This document shows positions 49,137 to 61,477 of a stretch of 64,000 nucleotides of DNA, one piece after another (within the stretch, counting starts at the first letter, position 1; each line of letters begins with the position of its first letter). The translations under genes and the position numbers were made by a program. The DNA lies in contig NC_092677.1 of assembly GCF_964355755.1 (NCBI RefSeq), positions 13,288,601 to 13,352,600 on the forward strand, written 5' to 3'. Below the pieces are notes generated by a model that had not been told where the DNA came from, did no database searches, and saw nothing but the letters and a program-made list of their open reading frames with translations. The stretch comes from Antedon mediterranea (Eukaryota; Echinodermata; Crinoidea; Comatulida; Antedonidae).

Positions 49137-51164
49137 ATGGAGATACAGCACTGGTGGGAGCCAATTATATGATGGATGAACTAGAAATTATCGTTCTTAT
49201 AAACCACCGTAAAACCGTGCAACGTGACTCTACAGCTAACTATGTCGGTCGGTTGGTCGATCGGTAAATACTAACTTGAGCAAGCGACTGCAGCCATGTA
49301 TATTGCCTTGTTTTAGTTTTTCAAGATGGGCTTCTCTTCGAAGTTACTTTTGCAAACTAAAGAGTGGAGATTCTTTTCGAAATGAATGCTGTAAATGTGA
49401 ATTGCTAACTACATTAATAAGATTTCTAAGATATTACCTGCCAAGTTTACATATTTCATACATTATATCTGCATCACAAGTTATCACATTTAATCACCTT
49501 GTTACTTTTAAATTCAAATAGTCTAAAAAGAGGCTCATACTATCTTGAAAATATTCCCAAATTGGTTTCCACCACAAGCTGCATTACCACCACCAAAATT
49601 CACCTAACATCTTTATGTTTCTTAGAACTATTGAGTGTGTGATGAAATATATATATATATACAAACAGAATAACAATTTTGAAAATGAGCATAATTGTGG
49701 ATTTTTTACTTTTACGCTACAATGAGATCACACAAAAATTAAGAGTGCATACATTACATTTGGATATAGCATCTTAAATTTGTTATGCTCTTGGAACGCT
49801 ATTGATTTTATTTTAGTTTGTAAATATCTTGTATGAAGAGAAATTACTTTTTTTAGTAAATTAAACATTTTTAGTTGTAAGCATGGCATTTGAAGCTCTT
49901 CACACAAGAGTCATTATCATTACTGAAATAGAAAAAAAACACAAACATAAAACTTCTTTAAAAAAATCTTAGTTTTTGGCATTTAAAAAACGTTTTGCAA
50001 GCCATCAACAATGTTGTGTAATGGCATATTCAATATATTTCCTATTCCCTTCAGTCTGTTGATATAAGGTCACAAAACTTTACAGTAGCAAGGTGTGATG
50101 TCATCAACAATCATAAGGTTACCATGACCCTATGCATGAACCTAACCCTACTAAACACTCAGCAAGTTCAACGAACTGACACCTAAAACTTGTCCATCTT
50201 TTCCCCCATTTTTAAAGATTGGGTTAAAGCGAACATGTCAATCAACCTATATTCCCTGTTCTCAATTAAACGTGATTCGAAATGACACATTTCGATCGCA
50301 AAAAAGGTCTAAAAATACACATCAAATGGAAATGTCAAGACCAATCTATGTTCCTTAACAGAACGGTGTACCCTTGGCAGCAACTTAGCCCATGTCTTCG
50401 TCCTGGGCTAAATCCGATTTGATGTAATTCTGTCAAAATAACCCAAACATGTCAAACGTATTATTGATAACTAGAACAAAATTTATTTGGCCGTCCTTGG
50501 TTGAACAAACCTTAAAAAATAACTGATGGCTCGTCGAGATTAAAATTCAACTTTGTACTTCTTAACAGTTGCTTTTGACCAAAATATGCCTTTTTTAATC
50601 ACGTCTTGACAAAGTGAAAAAAACATAAACTTTCGATGAAAACAAAAATAATGATCAACTATGACATTCAATTTTATTCACACTACATTAAACCCTACAC
50701 TCACCATTAATATTTGTATATTTATTTATAAATTTCTTTGATGCAATTGTTATTATTGATTATTTAAATATTTGAATACTATATCCTTAATATTAATTCA
50801 ATATCTTAAAATATTATATTATTTTAATAATGTTTTTCAATTTTGTCATGTCTTATAATATAAAAAAATTGTAATAAAAATATTGCGTAGAAGTAAATTT
50901 TTGGTAATGTTTGTCTTTTTAGTAAACGTAATAATTATTTAGAATAGTCTACTTTTACTAATATAGTAATCATTCTGATAGTTATAAATGTTACAACAGT
51001 TTTGCATATTTGCAGTGTAGCCACCTGTGTATGATTCTAATTGAGGGCAGCACTCTCAGTTACTTTCCATATAGAAAATATTATATTAAACTACTATGAT
51101 GTTAATATTATGTTGCGATATCTAAATAGCACTTTTAACAATCAGCCCCAAAGCACTGAGAAAT
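49137..51164. other. Spacer, partly less AT-rich
   Basis: 49190-49500 holds an 81-codon plus-strand ORF without recognisable similarity, after a GGTCGGTTGGTCGATCGGT stretch. 50200-50560 is also less AT-rich. No element recognised; 50600-51160 is very AT-rich. Confidence 0.4.
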
Positions 51165-53578
51165 AAAATTGGGATTGAAATAAAATGAGGCTTGAAATAA
51201 AATGAGGATTGAAATAAAGAAAGGATTGAAATAAAATGAGGATTGAAATAAAGAAAGAATTGATATAAAATGAGGATTGAAATAAAATGAGGATTGAAAA
51301 AAAATGAGGATTGAAATAGAATGAGGACTGATATAAAAAGAGGATTGAAATAGAATGAGGACTGATATAAAAAGAGGATTGGAATAAAATGAGGACTGAT
51401 ATAAAAAGAGGATTGAAATAGAATGAGGACTGATATAAAAAGAGGATTGAAATAGAATGAGGACTGATATAAAAAGAGGATTGAAATAAAATGAGGACTG
51501 CTATAAAAAGAGGATTGAAATAGAATGAGGACTGCTATAAAAAGAGGATTGAAATAAAATGAGGACTGATATAAAAAGAGGATTGAAATAAAATGAGGAC
51601 TGATATAAAAAGAGGATTGAAATAGAATGAGGACTGATATAAAAAGAGGATTGAAATAGAATGAGGACTGATATAAAAAGAGGATTGAAATAGAATGAGG
51701 ACTGCTATAAAAAGAGGATTGAAATAGAATGAGGACTGCTATAAAAAGAGGATTGAAATAAAATGAGGACTGATATAAAAAGAGGATTGAAATAAAATGA
51801 GGACTGATATAAAAAGAGGATTGAAATAGAATGAGGACTGATATAAAAAGAAGATTGGAATAAAATGAGGACTGATATATAAAGAGGATTGAAATAAAAT
51901 GAGGACTGATATAAAAAGAGGATTGAAATAGAATGAGGACTGCTATAAAAAGAGGATTGAAATAAAATGAGGACTGATATAAAAAGAGGATTGAAATAGA
52001 ATGAGGACTGCTATAAAAAGAGGATTGAAATAAAATGAGGACTGATATAAAAAGAGGATTGAAATAAAATGAGGACTGATATAAAAAGAGGATTGAAATA
52101 AAATGAGGACTGCTATAAAAAGAGGATTGAAATAAAATGAGGACTGATATAAAAAGAGGATTGAAATAGAATGAGGACTGCTATAAAAAGAGGATTGAAA
52201 TAAAATGACTAATATAAAAAGAGGATTGAAATAGAATGAGGACTGCTATAAAAAGAGGATTGAAATAAAATGAGGACTGATATAAAAAGAGGATTAGAAT
52301 AGAATGAGGACTGATATAAAAAGAGGATTGAAATAAAATGAGGACTGATATAAAAATAGGATTGAAATAAAATGAGGACTGATATAAAAAGAGGATTGAA
52401 ATAGAATGAGGACTGCTATAAAAAGAGGATTGAAATAAAATGAGGATTGAAATAAAATGAGGATTGAAATAAAATGAGGATTGAAATAAAATGAGGATTG
52501 AAATAAAATGAGGACTGCTATAAAAAGAGGATTGAAATAAAATGAAGACTGCTATAAAAAGAAGATTGAAATAAAATGAGGATTGAAATAAAATGAGGAC
52601 TGCTATAAAAAGAGGATTGAAATAAAATGAGGACTGATATAAAAAGAGGATTGAAATAAAATGAGGACTGCTATAAAAAGAGGATTGAAATAAAATGAGG
52701 ATTGAAATAAAATGAGGACTGCTATAAAAAGAGGATTGAAATAAAATGAGGACTGATATAAAATGAGGACTGAAATAAAATGAGGACTGATATAAAAAGA
52801 GGATTGAAATAGATTGAGGACTGATATAAAAAGAGGATTGAAATAAAATGAGGACTGCTATAAAAAGAGGATTGAAATAAAATGAGGACTGATATAAAAA
52901 GAGGATTGAAATAAAATGAGGACTGCTATAAAAAGAGGATTGAAATAAAATGAGGACTGCTATAAAAAGAGGATTGAAATAAAATGAGGACTGCTATAAA
53001 AAGAGGATTGAAATAAAATGAGGACTAATATAAAAAGAGGATTGAAATAAAATGAGGACTGCTATAAAAAGAGGATTGCAATAGAATGAGGACTGATATA
53101 AAAAGAGGATTGAAATAAAATGAGGACTGATATAAAAAGAGGATTGAAATAAAATGAGGACTGATATAAAAAGAGGATTGAAATAGAATGAGGACTGATA
53201 TAAAAAGAGGATTGAAATAAAATGAGGACTGATATAAAAAGAGGATTGGAATAAAATGAGGACTGATATAAAAAGAGGATTGAAATAGAATGAGGACTGC
53301 TATAAAAAGAGGATTGGAATAGAATGAGGACTGATATAAAAAGAGGATTGAAATAAAATGAGGACTGATATAAAAAGAGGATTGAAATAAAATGAGGACT
53401 GATATAAAAAGAGGATTGAAATAAAATGAGGACTGATATAAAAAGAGGATTGAAATAAAATGAGGACTGATATAAAAAGAGGATTGAAATAAAATGAGGA
53501 TTGATATATAAAGAGGATTGAAATAAAGAAAGGATTAATATAAAATAAGGATTGATGTAAAATAAGGATTGAAATATC
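51165..53578. repeat. 2.4-kb satellite of 17-bp units ordered as 34-bp dimers
   Basis: Two related 17-mers alternate: X, AGGATTGAAATA(A/G)AATG, and Y, AGGACTG(A/C)TATAAAAAG. They form a 34-bp higher-order unit repeated about 70 times. The edges (51170-51310 and 53500-53578) and an inner block (52440-52510) contain X-type units only. This suggests that the X monomer came first and the XY dimer spread later. Two binary variant sites (A/G in X, A/C in Y) are scattered among units. The hydrophobic minus-strand ORFs across it follow a 102-bp (3 x 34) periodicity and are not genes. Confidence 0.97.
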
Positions 53579-53944
53579 ATATGGCAATCAGATGTTAGTT
53601 TTAAGCAGCGCCCAATATACAGCAACTGTGCCTGCCTGCAAAGCAGCTTGTTAGCGTACCACCACAAAAACGTCGTTGTTGTTGTTGTTTGCACTTGGAC
53701 ACCACACAAACACTGAAAGTAATTTGACTAATCATGATGCGATGGGAATATTTTTTTTGATTCGCTTGCTTGTTTCCGTCATAAGGTTTTGTCTAATGTC
53801 AGTAATATCTAAATGCTGTCTTGTTATTTGTTGATTTTTGCTTGTACCTTATATTCTATTGTATATCTTTCAACCCTGTTTATGGTGACGTATGGTCACT
53901 GTAGGGTGATGATGAAATAAAATAAAATACATAAAAAAATAAAC
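53579..53944 (+). mobile_element. Possible retroposon 3' region with AAATAAAAT tail
   Basis: Mixed-composition sequence ends CTGTAGGGTGATGATG followed by AAATAAAATAAAATAC and further A-rich sequence (53914-53944), like the tail of a LINE or SINE. A GTT microsatellite lies at about 53673-53688. No diagnostic coding remnant seen. Confidence 0.35.
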
Positions 53945-54077
53945 TCAATCCAAGTGAAAATGTACAAAGAAATTATTTATTTGCTATTACCTATTTCTTT
54001 TATTGCCAATAGAGTTTCATACTGAATATTTATAATAATACTTATTAGTAACATGATATGCTAGTCATTTTCAGAAG

Positions 54078-54340
54078 TTTATTTATTTTTTTTTTTTTTT
54101 CCCACCATATTTAATGAGGGTGATCCATTCAGCAATTGCATTAGGGACCCTCAGCGGTTCACAAGACAAACATATTCACAAGATGCTCTACATAAACAAA
54201 GTCTAAGTATTACAAGTCTTTGGGAGGGGAGTTGCAATTTTGTCCTTAGAAAAAATCCTGACATGTGACAGGACTCGAACCTAGGACTCTTGGAATGGTA
54301 ACCAAGCATCATAACCACCAAACCATAACTCCACTCAAAA
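54078..54340 (-). mobile_element. tRNA-derived SINE family T, near full length
   Basis: Read on the minus strand: GAGTGGAGTTATGG head, TGGTTTGGTGGTTATGATGC A-box region, B-box GGTTCGAGTCC (54271-54281), TGTCAGGATTTTTTCTAAGG, AACTCCCCTCCCAAAGACTT, a roughly 120-bp 3' body ending TTAAATATGGTGGG, then a poly(A) tail (54078-54100). The copy at 43520 shares the head and middle. Confidence 0.85.
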
Positions 54341-57088
54341 ATCCCCTGCCCTGTCCCTCTAGTAGTTTATAATACACCTACTATATCTATGGTTATTTTA
54401 GCATTTACTTTTGTGACCGATTTTATTCACATTGTTAATAATAACAATATGATAGGAGAGAATAAAAAATGTTCTTAAGTTTGCTACACAAAGATAAATT
54501 ACAAAAGTTGAGATAAAATTAATTTAAAAATATTTAAACTGTAACATTAATTTAATCATTTCAACTAACACACAATACAATGAAATTAATTAGTATAATC
54601 ATTTTTATAAAAACAACAGAAAATATGTAAAAGTTATTACTGTACTTAAAAAAAATGATAAAGCACTTATGAAGGCAACATAAAATGCATCAAGCTTTGA
54701 ATTAATCTTAATTGAAAAAAAAAAGGATTTAGCATTAAAAAGGCTTATTTTAAAATAGTTAAAACACAACTTGATACAAAACTTCCATCACTCACCCCTA
54801 CCCCTTCCCATACCTTAGCCTCCCCACCCCCTCCCCCAACCACTCAAATCTGTGTTTCGACCAGCAGCGAAAGTTATGGTAAACAGGCGTAGCATGATGA
54901 TTTTTTAGCTTTTGGGAATAAACAAACCAAGGGAGTCAACTATCATGAGTTCACATACGCTTTAAGACTGACGTGGCTATTAAACGCAAGTGGTAGCATT
55001 AAAATACCACAATTTTCACAATTTACAATACTGTACATTAAAAAAACATGAAGCCATTGGTAAATATCTTGAAATAAGGTCAAAATTATTAAAGCGTCGC
55101 TGGAGATATGATCAGTGGCGTTAAGTTAAGATGGGGTATGTAGCTGTCGTAGATAACATCAAGGATGTGGGAGTTAATGCCTATAGTTAACATGTAAAGG
55201 CATAGGCTATGCAAGACGTATGTCAGCATTACATTTAAAACCATATTAGAACTAGGCGAGGACATTGGAATTGGATGGCAAACATGTACAAAAGTACAGT
55301 CCACTACTGAATTTGTATATGCAAAATAAACACGGTTAAAACAAATATTTAAACAACATTAATTTGGAAAAGAAAATATATTCAGATATTGTAAATTTCA
55401 GATTTAAATATTATTTTTGAAAATGATTAACTGCGACTTAAACTATCATGCGAAGAGACAATAAACAAAAGGTATTGTTAAAGCAGTGTCAGCTTTCTCT
55501 CTGTTCATCTCATCCTACATCAATCAAGATATTATTACTATTTTGTAATAAAAAGAAATTAAACATCAATCCGAGATGTAGAATCACACCAATCAACTGA
55601 AATCAAGATAGATTTTATAATCTACGCAGGCACGTATACAATAGTAACAATTCTATAAGAGCTTAAGTATGGTGCCGCCAAGTCACTGTCTAGCGTCCCA
55701 GATTCTCACTTCGCGCCAATCTTCTGTTTGCTCTTCTTCTCAAATCATTCACTTTCGATGAAATTTGTTATCTATAATTTCAACGAGAGAAAAACCTACA
55801 AGAAAGTGGCTTGAGACAATGGTTTGAGATTGACGAGGTACGTCACACAGGGAATCATTGATGTTAGCATACCTGCCACAAGGTGAGGTGTGTCTCAGCG
55901 TGTATATCTCGCATCTTAACAGTCACTGTATGTGTGAAGCTTTGCTAACTTTGTCAGGCCTAACTAACCCCAAGGAATCAATCACAACAAAAACTACATT
56001 TAAACAAACTAACAGTCTGAAAAGTGACAGTTCTTTAGTAAATCAATAACGAATCAAAGAACTATATTTTGTATAACCATTTGTTCATCAGATTTATATG
56101 TATTTTGTAAACAAATTTAACAATAAATTGATGAATAAACGGCAGGTAAGTACTCCAATCTGAGAAGATAAATTATGTCAATGAATTAGTTTGATGCAGT
56201 TCTTAATATTGGTCAAGTAAAATGGCTTTACATGATTGAAGGTATCACTGTGTCTACACTGGGTCTTCACTCATGTCAGATTATGGCCCCATTTAGTCCT
56301 AGAAACAAGTAGAAAATGTCCAAGCTGAACAGATCACAGCATCACACTGGTCAGTTCAGATCAAACGATGATCTTCAAAATATTAATCATTTTTTGAAAG
56401 GAGACAGTTCACTTGCTATTCTTCTGGTATTGATAACTGTATGGAATTGCAAATTCACCATTGACTGACAGATTCTCCTAGTTATAAATTCTGTCTGGCT
56501 ATAATACATGACACGCCGCGTCTCAATGTTGTCTCATGTAAAAATACATATTTCTGATATCTGTGTATGTCCGTCCAACATTGCTTCAAATTATCAGGCA
56601 TTAACCTCTAGATTCATAAAATAATCTGAATGTTTGATTTAGCTGGGGGAATGCGAGTTGAGATAAATTTCCTCTTGTTGGCCATAAAAGTTTGATTTCA
56701 ATCATTGGATTCAACTTGTTCTGGCCATAAGTTGTCAAAGTTTATTGCGATATATTGTAGATTAATGTTCAGCATCAGTGCTATTTATTAGTACAATAAT
56801 ATCAAGCATCGCTAAGAATTGTTTAATTAAAGATTCTTTTGATTGTACTCTATAATATTGACAGATTTTAAGTTTGCAATTTTATATTGTTTCTATCTAT
56901 TCTGTCCATTCCACATTTACTCATCTGGGACACTTATCAAAAGCATGTATCATAAGGGCCTCTACAATATTTATGATATATGAAAAGAAAATGTAACAAA
57001 ACTATTAATATCATAAAAGCATAGTAAACAAGGTTAGTATTTAGACAGATAATTTAAAGTCATTTTACTAATTTCTTTTAAAAGTAAC
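54341..57088. other. Single-copy DNA, partly less AT-rich
   Basis: 54341-54780 is AT-rich without features. 55640-56040 and 56220-56700 are less AT-rich and repeat-free. One good donor-like word, CACAAG/GTGAGG, occurs at 55876-55887 on the plus strand, but no exon could be built on it. Confidence 0.35.
54795..54837 (-). repeat. C-rich tract (G-quadruplex motif on the minus strand)
   Basis: Six runs of three to five Cs within 43 bp, in otherwise AT-rich DNA. Confidence 0.85.
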
Positions 57089-57091
57089 TAA

Positions 57092-58080
57092 GGGCCTGTT
57101 CAGACCTACGGAGTTATGCTTTCGTATTGTACGCGGCGTACAAGTCCATAGGTCTGAACCAGGAAAAGATTAGTGGAAGCCACCTCGTACGACACTGATA
57201 TTTCGTACGCTACGAAAGCTCAAGGTATGAGTTTAGTGGACGTCGCTTACAATACGAAAGTCACGCATCGATGAATATGACCTAGGTTAGATATCTAGCC
57301 AATCAAATTACAATATTCGCCACATCACATCGTGACATGTGCTCCTCATCGTAAAGCCAAGCTGATCCATTTGTTGTGAAGGGTGAACGTGCGAAAAAAT
57401 CATACCTTTTGTTGTTACACTATACAGTATTATTATTAATATTATTATATTAATTAATTTAAAATGTCATCGAAGCGTGCGCATTGGTGAGAAACCGAAG
57501 TAAAATACCTTATTTCATTGTGGGGAGCCCTGAGTTCAGAGATCGGTTGGAAGTGAAAAACTGGCGTAAAAGCACCGGCAACAAGATGTCTGTGTTCAAC
57601 GAGATGGCGGACACGTTAGCAGATGGGCCATCATCATAAAGAAGGATTTAATATCCAAACGAAATTGAAGGGGTCGTCGTATAAAGCGGCGAAAGACCGA
57701 GTAAATAAATCTGGAGCCGGTGCAAGTACAGGATTCGAACATTTTTCTGCCATAAATGATATTTTAGGTCATAGACCAAATATAAAGCCAAACCCCAAAA
57801 CGATCGGCTGGTTGGTATGCCTGACAACCAATCGATAATGCCGAGCCCAAGTGTTCGGTCTAGGCCTGTAACTCCTAAACCAACCACTACTACTTTTAAT
57901 AACAACGAAGGTAGGTCTATGCGTGCGTTAGAGTTTGGTTAATCGCCAGCGAGTGACATCATATCCGTTTGTAACGCAACTTCGTTGCAATGAATCTGAA
58001 CACTTTGCTCTTACGACGCTCATTAAAATATGACCTTGGCTGTGATACGAAAGCATAACTCCGTAGGTCTGAACATACCC
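57092..58080 (+). mobile_element. PIF/Harbinger-type DNA transposon relic
   Basis: 989 bp. The left end GGGCCTGTTCAGACCTACGG and the reverse complement of the right end GGGTATGTTCAGACCTACGG are TIRs of about 36 bp with two mismatches. A TAA triplet flanks both ends (57089-57091 and 58081-58083), the 3-bp TWA target duplication known for PIF/Harbinger elements. A subterminal inverted copy of part of the TIR (AGGTCTGAACCAGG) lies at about 57152. The interior carries a broken Myb/SANT-like gene but no room for a DDE transposase, so the element is a deletion derivative. Confidence 0.9.
57464..57935 (+). pseudogene. Broken Harbinger Myb/SANT-like DNA-binding protein gene
   Basis: Starting at an ATG at 57464, the frame reads MSSKRAHW and hits TGA at 57488. 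The same frame then continues ETEVKYLISLWG. The next pieces lie in shifted frames: SPEFRDRLEVKNW...FNEMADTLAD (about 57533-57622), then YKAAKDRVNKSGAGASTGF and HFSAINDILGHRP (about 57677-57785), then a further shifted basic, proline-rich tail. The ordered marks W..ETE..LI.LW, KxxxxKxxYKxxKD, N.KSGAG and ILGxRP are those of the Myb/SANT-like proteins that partner the Harbinger transposase in nuclear import and TIR binding. One stop and at least two frameshifts make it non-functional. Confidence 0.85.
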
Positions 58081-58083
58081 TAA

Positions 58084-58868
58084 AGATAATACAGAAAGTT
58101 TATATTAATAGGTAAGGGACATTCTATAGTCTGGGTCAGGCTATTAAAACAAACAATTGATTTCATAGGTTTCTTATTATTGTAATACAATATATCACTG
58201 CAATATTGCTGTAATTTTTTTTGTGAAAAAAGCTTATACTAGTAAACTTAAGATTCCAGAACTTAATTTACCATCAGGGCAACACATCATTTCACTCACA
58301 TTACATAAGATCAAGAGTTACATAACAACCCCGTTGCCATACATATCAAGTTTTAAAATTGCCATTGACATCATGTAATTCATTCAAATTCAAAGAACAA
58401 GATATACAATTACATTAGGAACAAATTGTAGCCTTAAATCAAGTTATAAAATACAAGATTTAATGGTTTTTTTTCCTCAACATAAAATGTACCTTTTACA
58501 TGTTCACCAACTGTTTGTAAACTCTTATGTTATGAATCAAAAGACTTGAGGTACTATGTACATAGCAGCAAAGCTTTTATTTATTTTTCCCTTTATAACC
58601 ATCAATCAATTTGTTATTCAATTGTTGGAAAACAACATTTATATAAATTTTATTGATAGAACTTTGAATTTAAACATACTGAGGGCAAAGGACGTGATTG
58701 GTGGTATGTTAGATAAACTGAGGAACATCCCATACCTCTAAATATAATCTAAAGGATAACTACAATTATACTACCTGTATAACTAACACTAAATTCATTT
58801 GATTGTTGGTCACATTGTGTTAGATAGACGGCTTTGCCTCGTGAAAATATAATCTTTCACCTCATGAA
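58084..58868. other. AT-rich spacer
   Basis: No gene or repeat recognised. Confidence 0.5.
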
Positions 58869-59405
58869 ATTATTTCATTTCATTTCATTTCATTATTTAT
58901 TTGGTCTATTTAAGTATATACAAAACAAAAAAAATGAAATTGGGGAGACCAGGGTAAACCTAAGTGAACTTAATCACTGTAGCTGAGCCGGTTGACCCAA
59001 CCCCAAAGTTAGTTTACACATAAAAGACGTAAAGACAAAATACAGTTACAGCGAATCAAAATGAATATGAACTTTTCTAATGAAGGCTGATGGGCTTTCT
59101 AGGACTGTAGCATCTGTCAACGGTCTGGGAAGCTGGTCCCAGACACGGGGTAACCTGATTGCTATAAAATGGGAAAAAACACGTGTCCTTGGTGCTTGAT
59201 GTCTGAAGCACAAGCGATCATTGTGACGAGTATTTATTAAAATACAGTTATGAACTGTGCTGCAGTCCAGAAACCCCACCAGAACAAAATATAATAAGAA
59301 ATTTATCTCTTCTAACAGACAAAGATGAAACTGTATATCATTTCTATTGTAATAATTGTTTGTAATTAGGTTGTCCAATTTATATCTCCCTATAAAAAAG
59401 TTCAT
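58869..59405 (-). mobile_element. 5'-truncated non-LTR retrotransposon, copy 2
   Basis: The 3' UTR (58900-59045) matches copy 1 at 27485 almost base for base, including CTGAGCCGGTTGACCCAACC. The 3' end is a run of ATTTC units (58872-58895; GAAAT on the element's own strand), a microsatellite end typical of CR1/L2-group LINEs. The reverse-transcriptase ORF terminus lies at 59046-59405. Confidence 0.88.
59046..59405 (-). pseudogene. C-terminal fragment of LINE reverse transcriptase
   Basis: 119 open codons. The last about 65 residues carry TRHNDRLCFRHQAPRTRVF, then IAIRLPRVWDQLPRPL and SAFIRKVHIHF. The R-rich strip followed by a W(D/N)xLP motif and a closing FxxxLxxH(F/Y)-like segment is the usual end of CR1/L2-group ORF2 proteins after the RT domain. 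The endonuclease and RT catalytic domains are absent. The first about 50 residues (hydrophobic, Y/N/L-rich) may be read-through into unrelated or decayed sequence. Confidence 0.8.
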
Positions 59406-60640
59406 CTCTCAACATCTTAGCTAACCACTTTAACAAAATCAGTTGCAGCTTTATCCAATCAAAATGTCCCAAATAATGAGAATTTGTTAAGCAGTTCTCA
59501 AGGTTAGTGCTTACCCAATCATATGCATTGAATGCTTCAACACTTTTAACCAATCAGATTCGAGTAATAACTCTATATGTTGTATCCAGTACTATAATAC
59601 TACCAGCACATTTTCACTACCATCAAACATTTTCTCATTATAAACATTCTTACTAATGAGTATTGTTAATAAAATTAATTATTTTAACTAATCCCATTCC
59701 TTTAAATGAACAGTTTATGGTGTTTTATTATAACACTAACTAATAATAAATTAATACTTCAAAACTAGAACAGAATCTTAGATTCCCCCACTGATAACAA
59801 CATAATGGTGAATATGACCCATAAAACATCTAGTTCACACATCCTGACATTAAAATAGTCGTTCTTTTTAGGTGACCCAATATTTACCCCAAAAATTAGC
59901 AGTTGCCCTATTTAGAAAAAAAAACTGACATGCATTAAATTAGCATACATGTGTTGTAATCAATGATGTCATTACTGTTTAATCAATCATGATTTTTTTT
60001 GTAAAAAGAGTGCTTGAAATAATCTTTCATATATGGAATGACACTTTTAAATATTATAAGTGCTAATGATATTCAGGGATCTGTTATTAACATAGTTGTC
60101 CACCTGAAAATAAGTTATCACAAAAAATACCAGGACGATCGATAAACCTGACAAACAGCTTATTTTTAATATGTTCCTATCACAGTTTTAAAATCAAATT
60201 TGTGTGTTGTGGCTGTAAATGTACTGTATATAAATACAAGCTAAATATTACAATAAGGTTACATTGTTTTCAGTTTGGCCATGCCCATTAATAAGATGAA
60301 AAGTTATATTATTGTAATTTTATATATTTAATTAAAGATTATTTCTCTCTTTAAATGGTGTTATACTTTATAGGTAAAAGAAGAGTGTGATAGCATAATT
60401 CAATGCAAAATTACCTGTTGTCGAAAATGTATACGCGCTATTACAGAATGTTAACAAAACCATTGAATGACATGAAAATAGTAGCCATTACATTAGTAGA
60501 TATTACTTATTCTATGTATTATAAAAGGAGAATTATCTTCCTATAATTAACTCACAAATAAAGATTAGCACCTTTAACCACAATAAACCCCTGACTTTTG
60601 TTAGGTTATCTATATAAACAGCACTGCAAATCACCATCAA
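59406..60640. other. AT-rich spacer
   Basis: 59406-59660 could be an older part of the LINE upstream of its preserved end, but no RT motif was found. The rest has no recognised feature. Confidence 0.45.
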
Positions 60641-60689
60641 AAAGAGATAATAATAATAAGCAATTTATGAATAAAAAAAAACATCCCCA

Positions 60690-61080
60690 TAACAATTAAG
60701 TCAGCTAGGGATATGTCAGAAAAGCCATCAATTGGATGATGAAGAACAAGAACAAAGGACGATCTTAGAAGAAGAAGACTATCGTCACCAAACATAGCCA
60801 AAGATAACACCATTGCAACAACACTAGTCTGATTGATTGTCACGACCGTGGTTCTTATTACTATTCAGAATGTCAATCAATCAAGATTTAATGACAGACA
60901 TTATAATGCGATCATAAGAAAGCCTGGAAATATGAGTTGGCTTGGTTGTCTACGGTCCTGAGGGAAAAGACGAGTGAATTTCAACTGTCAATAATGAGAA
61001 TTAAATATAGGCTGCTTTATGATGAATGTAAAGATGAGCTGGGTGATGTGACAAAAGTTAGATGGGAGACATCTTATATT
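60690..61080. promoter_or_regulatory. Candidate conserved noncoding block with PBX/MEIS-like words
   Basis: Mixed-composition, repeat-free sequence. TGATTGAT (60830-60837) and the inverted TGTCAATCAATCA (60871-60883) match the PBC/Hox-type core, and TGACAG (60892-60897) matches the MEIS/PREP core. Clustering is seen; enhancer function is inferred. Confidence 0.3.
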
Positions 61081-61477
61081 TTCTTCTTCTCATGATGTTA
61101 AAACCGTCCGTCTAAAAACTAACTTTGGTTATAACTTCAAAGAAAATTTGTTTTGTATTTTATAAGAAAAGTTTAATGTTACATTCTGAGAGACAGACTA
61201 GTTTGCTAATAATTGGAAAAAAAATGTTAACAAAAATAAAAATTTAGTAATCTATTACTTTTGTTATTGATTAAAAAAGTTCAATATAAACAATAGAGAG
61301 TAATAGTTTATAGATGGATAGATTGATTACTGATGAGCTTCAAATATTATTGAGTATTACTATTGAAAAGTGTGGAATTTGTGTTATAATATTCTTCTGA
61401 ATAGGGTATCAAATTATTGAATTTACTTGGATGCAAGGTGGCACTGAACCTACTGAAACACACGTCCAGATAACAAG

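Noticed and set aside
53062-53709. 215-codon minus-strand ORF over the 34-bp satellite
   Set aside because: It is the array read in one frame with a 34-residue (102-bp) period, extremely hydrophobic, and starts in unrelated flanking sequence. No gene signals.
54270-54336. tRNA gene on the minus strand
   Set aside because: The B-box is good but the acceptor stem is missing, and a second copy shares the downstream body and a poly(A) tail, so it is a SINE.
57648-57905. 85-codon minus-strand ORF inside the Harbinger relic
   Set aside because: Antisense shadow of the Myb-like remnant, which has matching family motifs on the plus strand.
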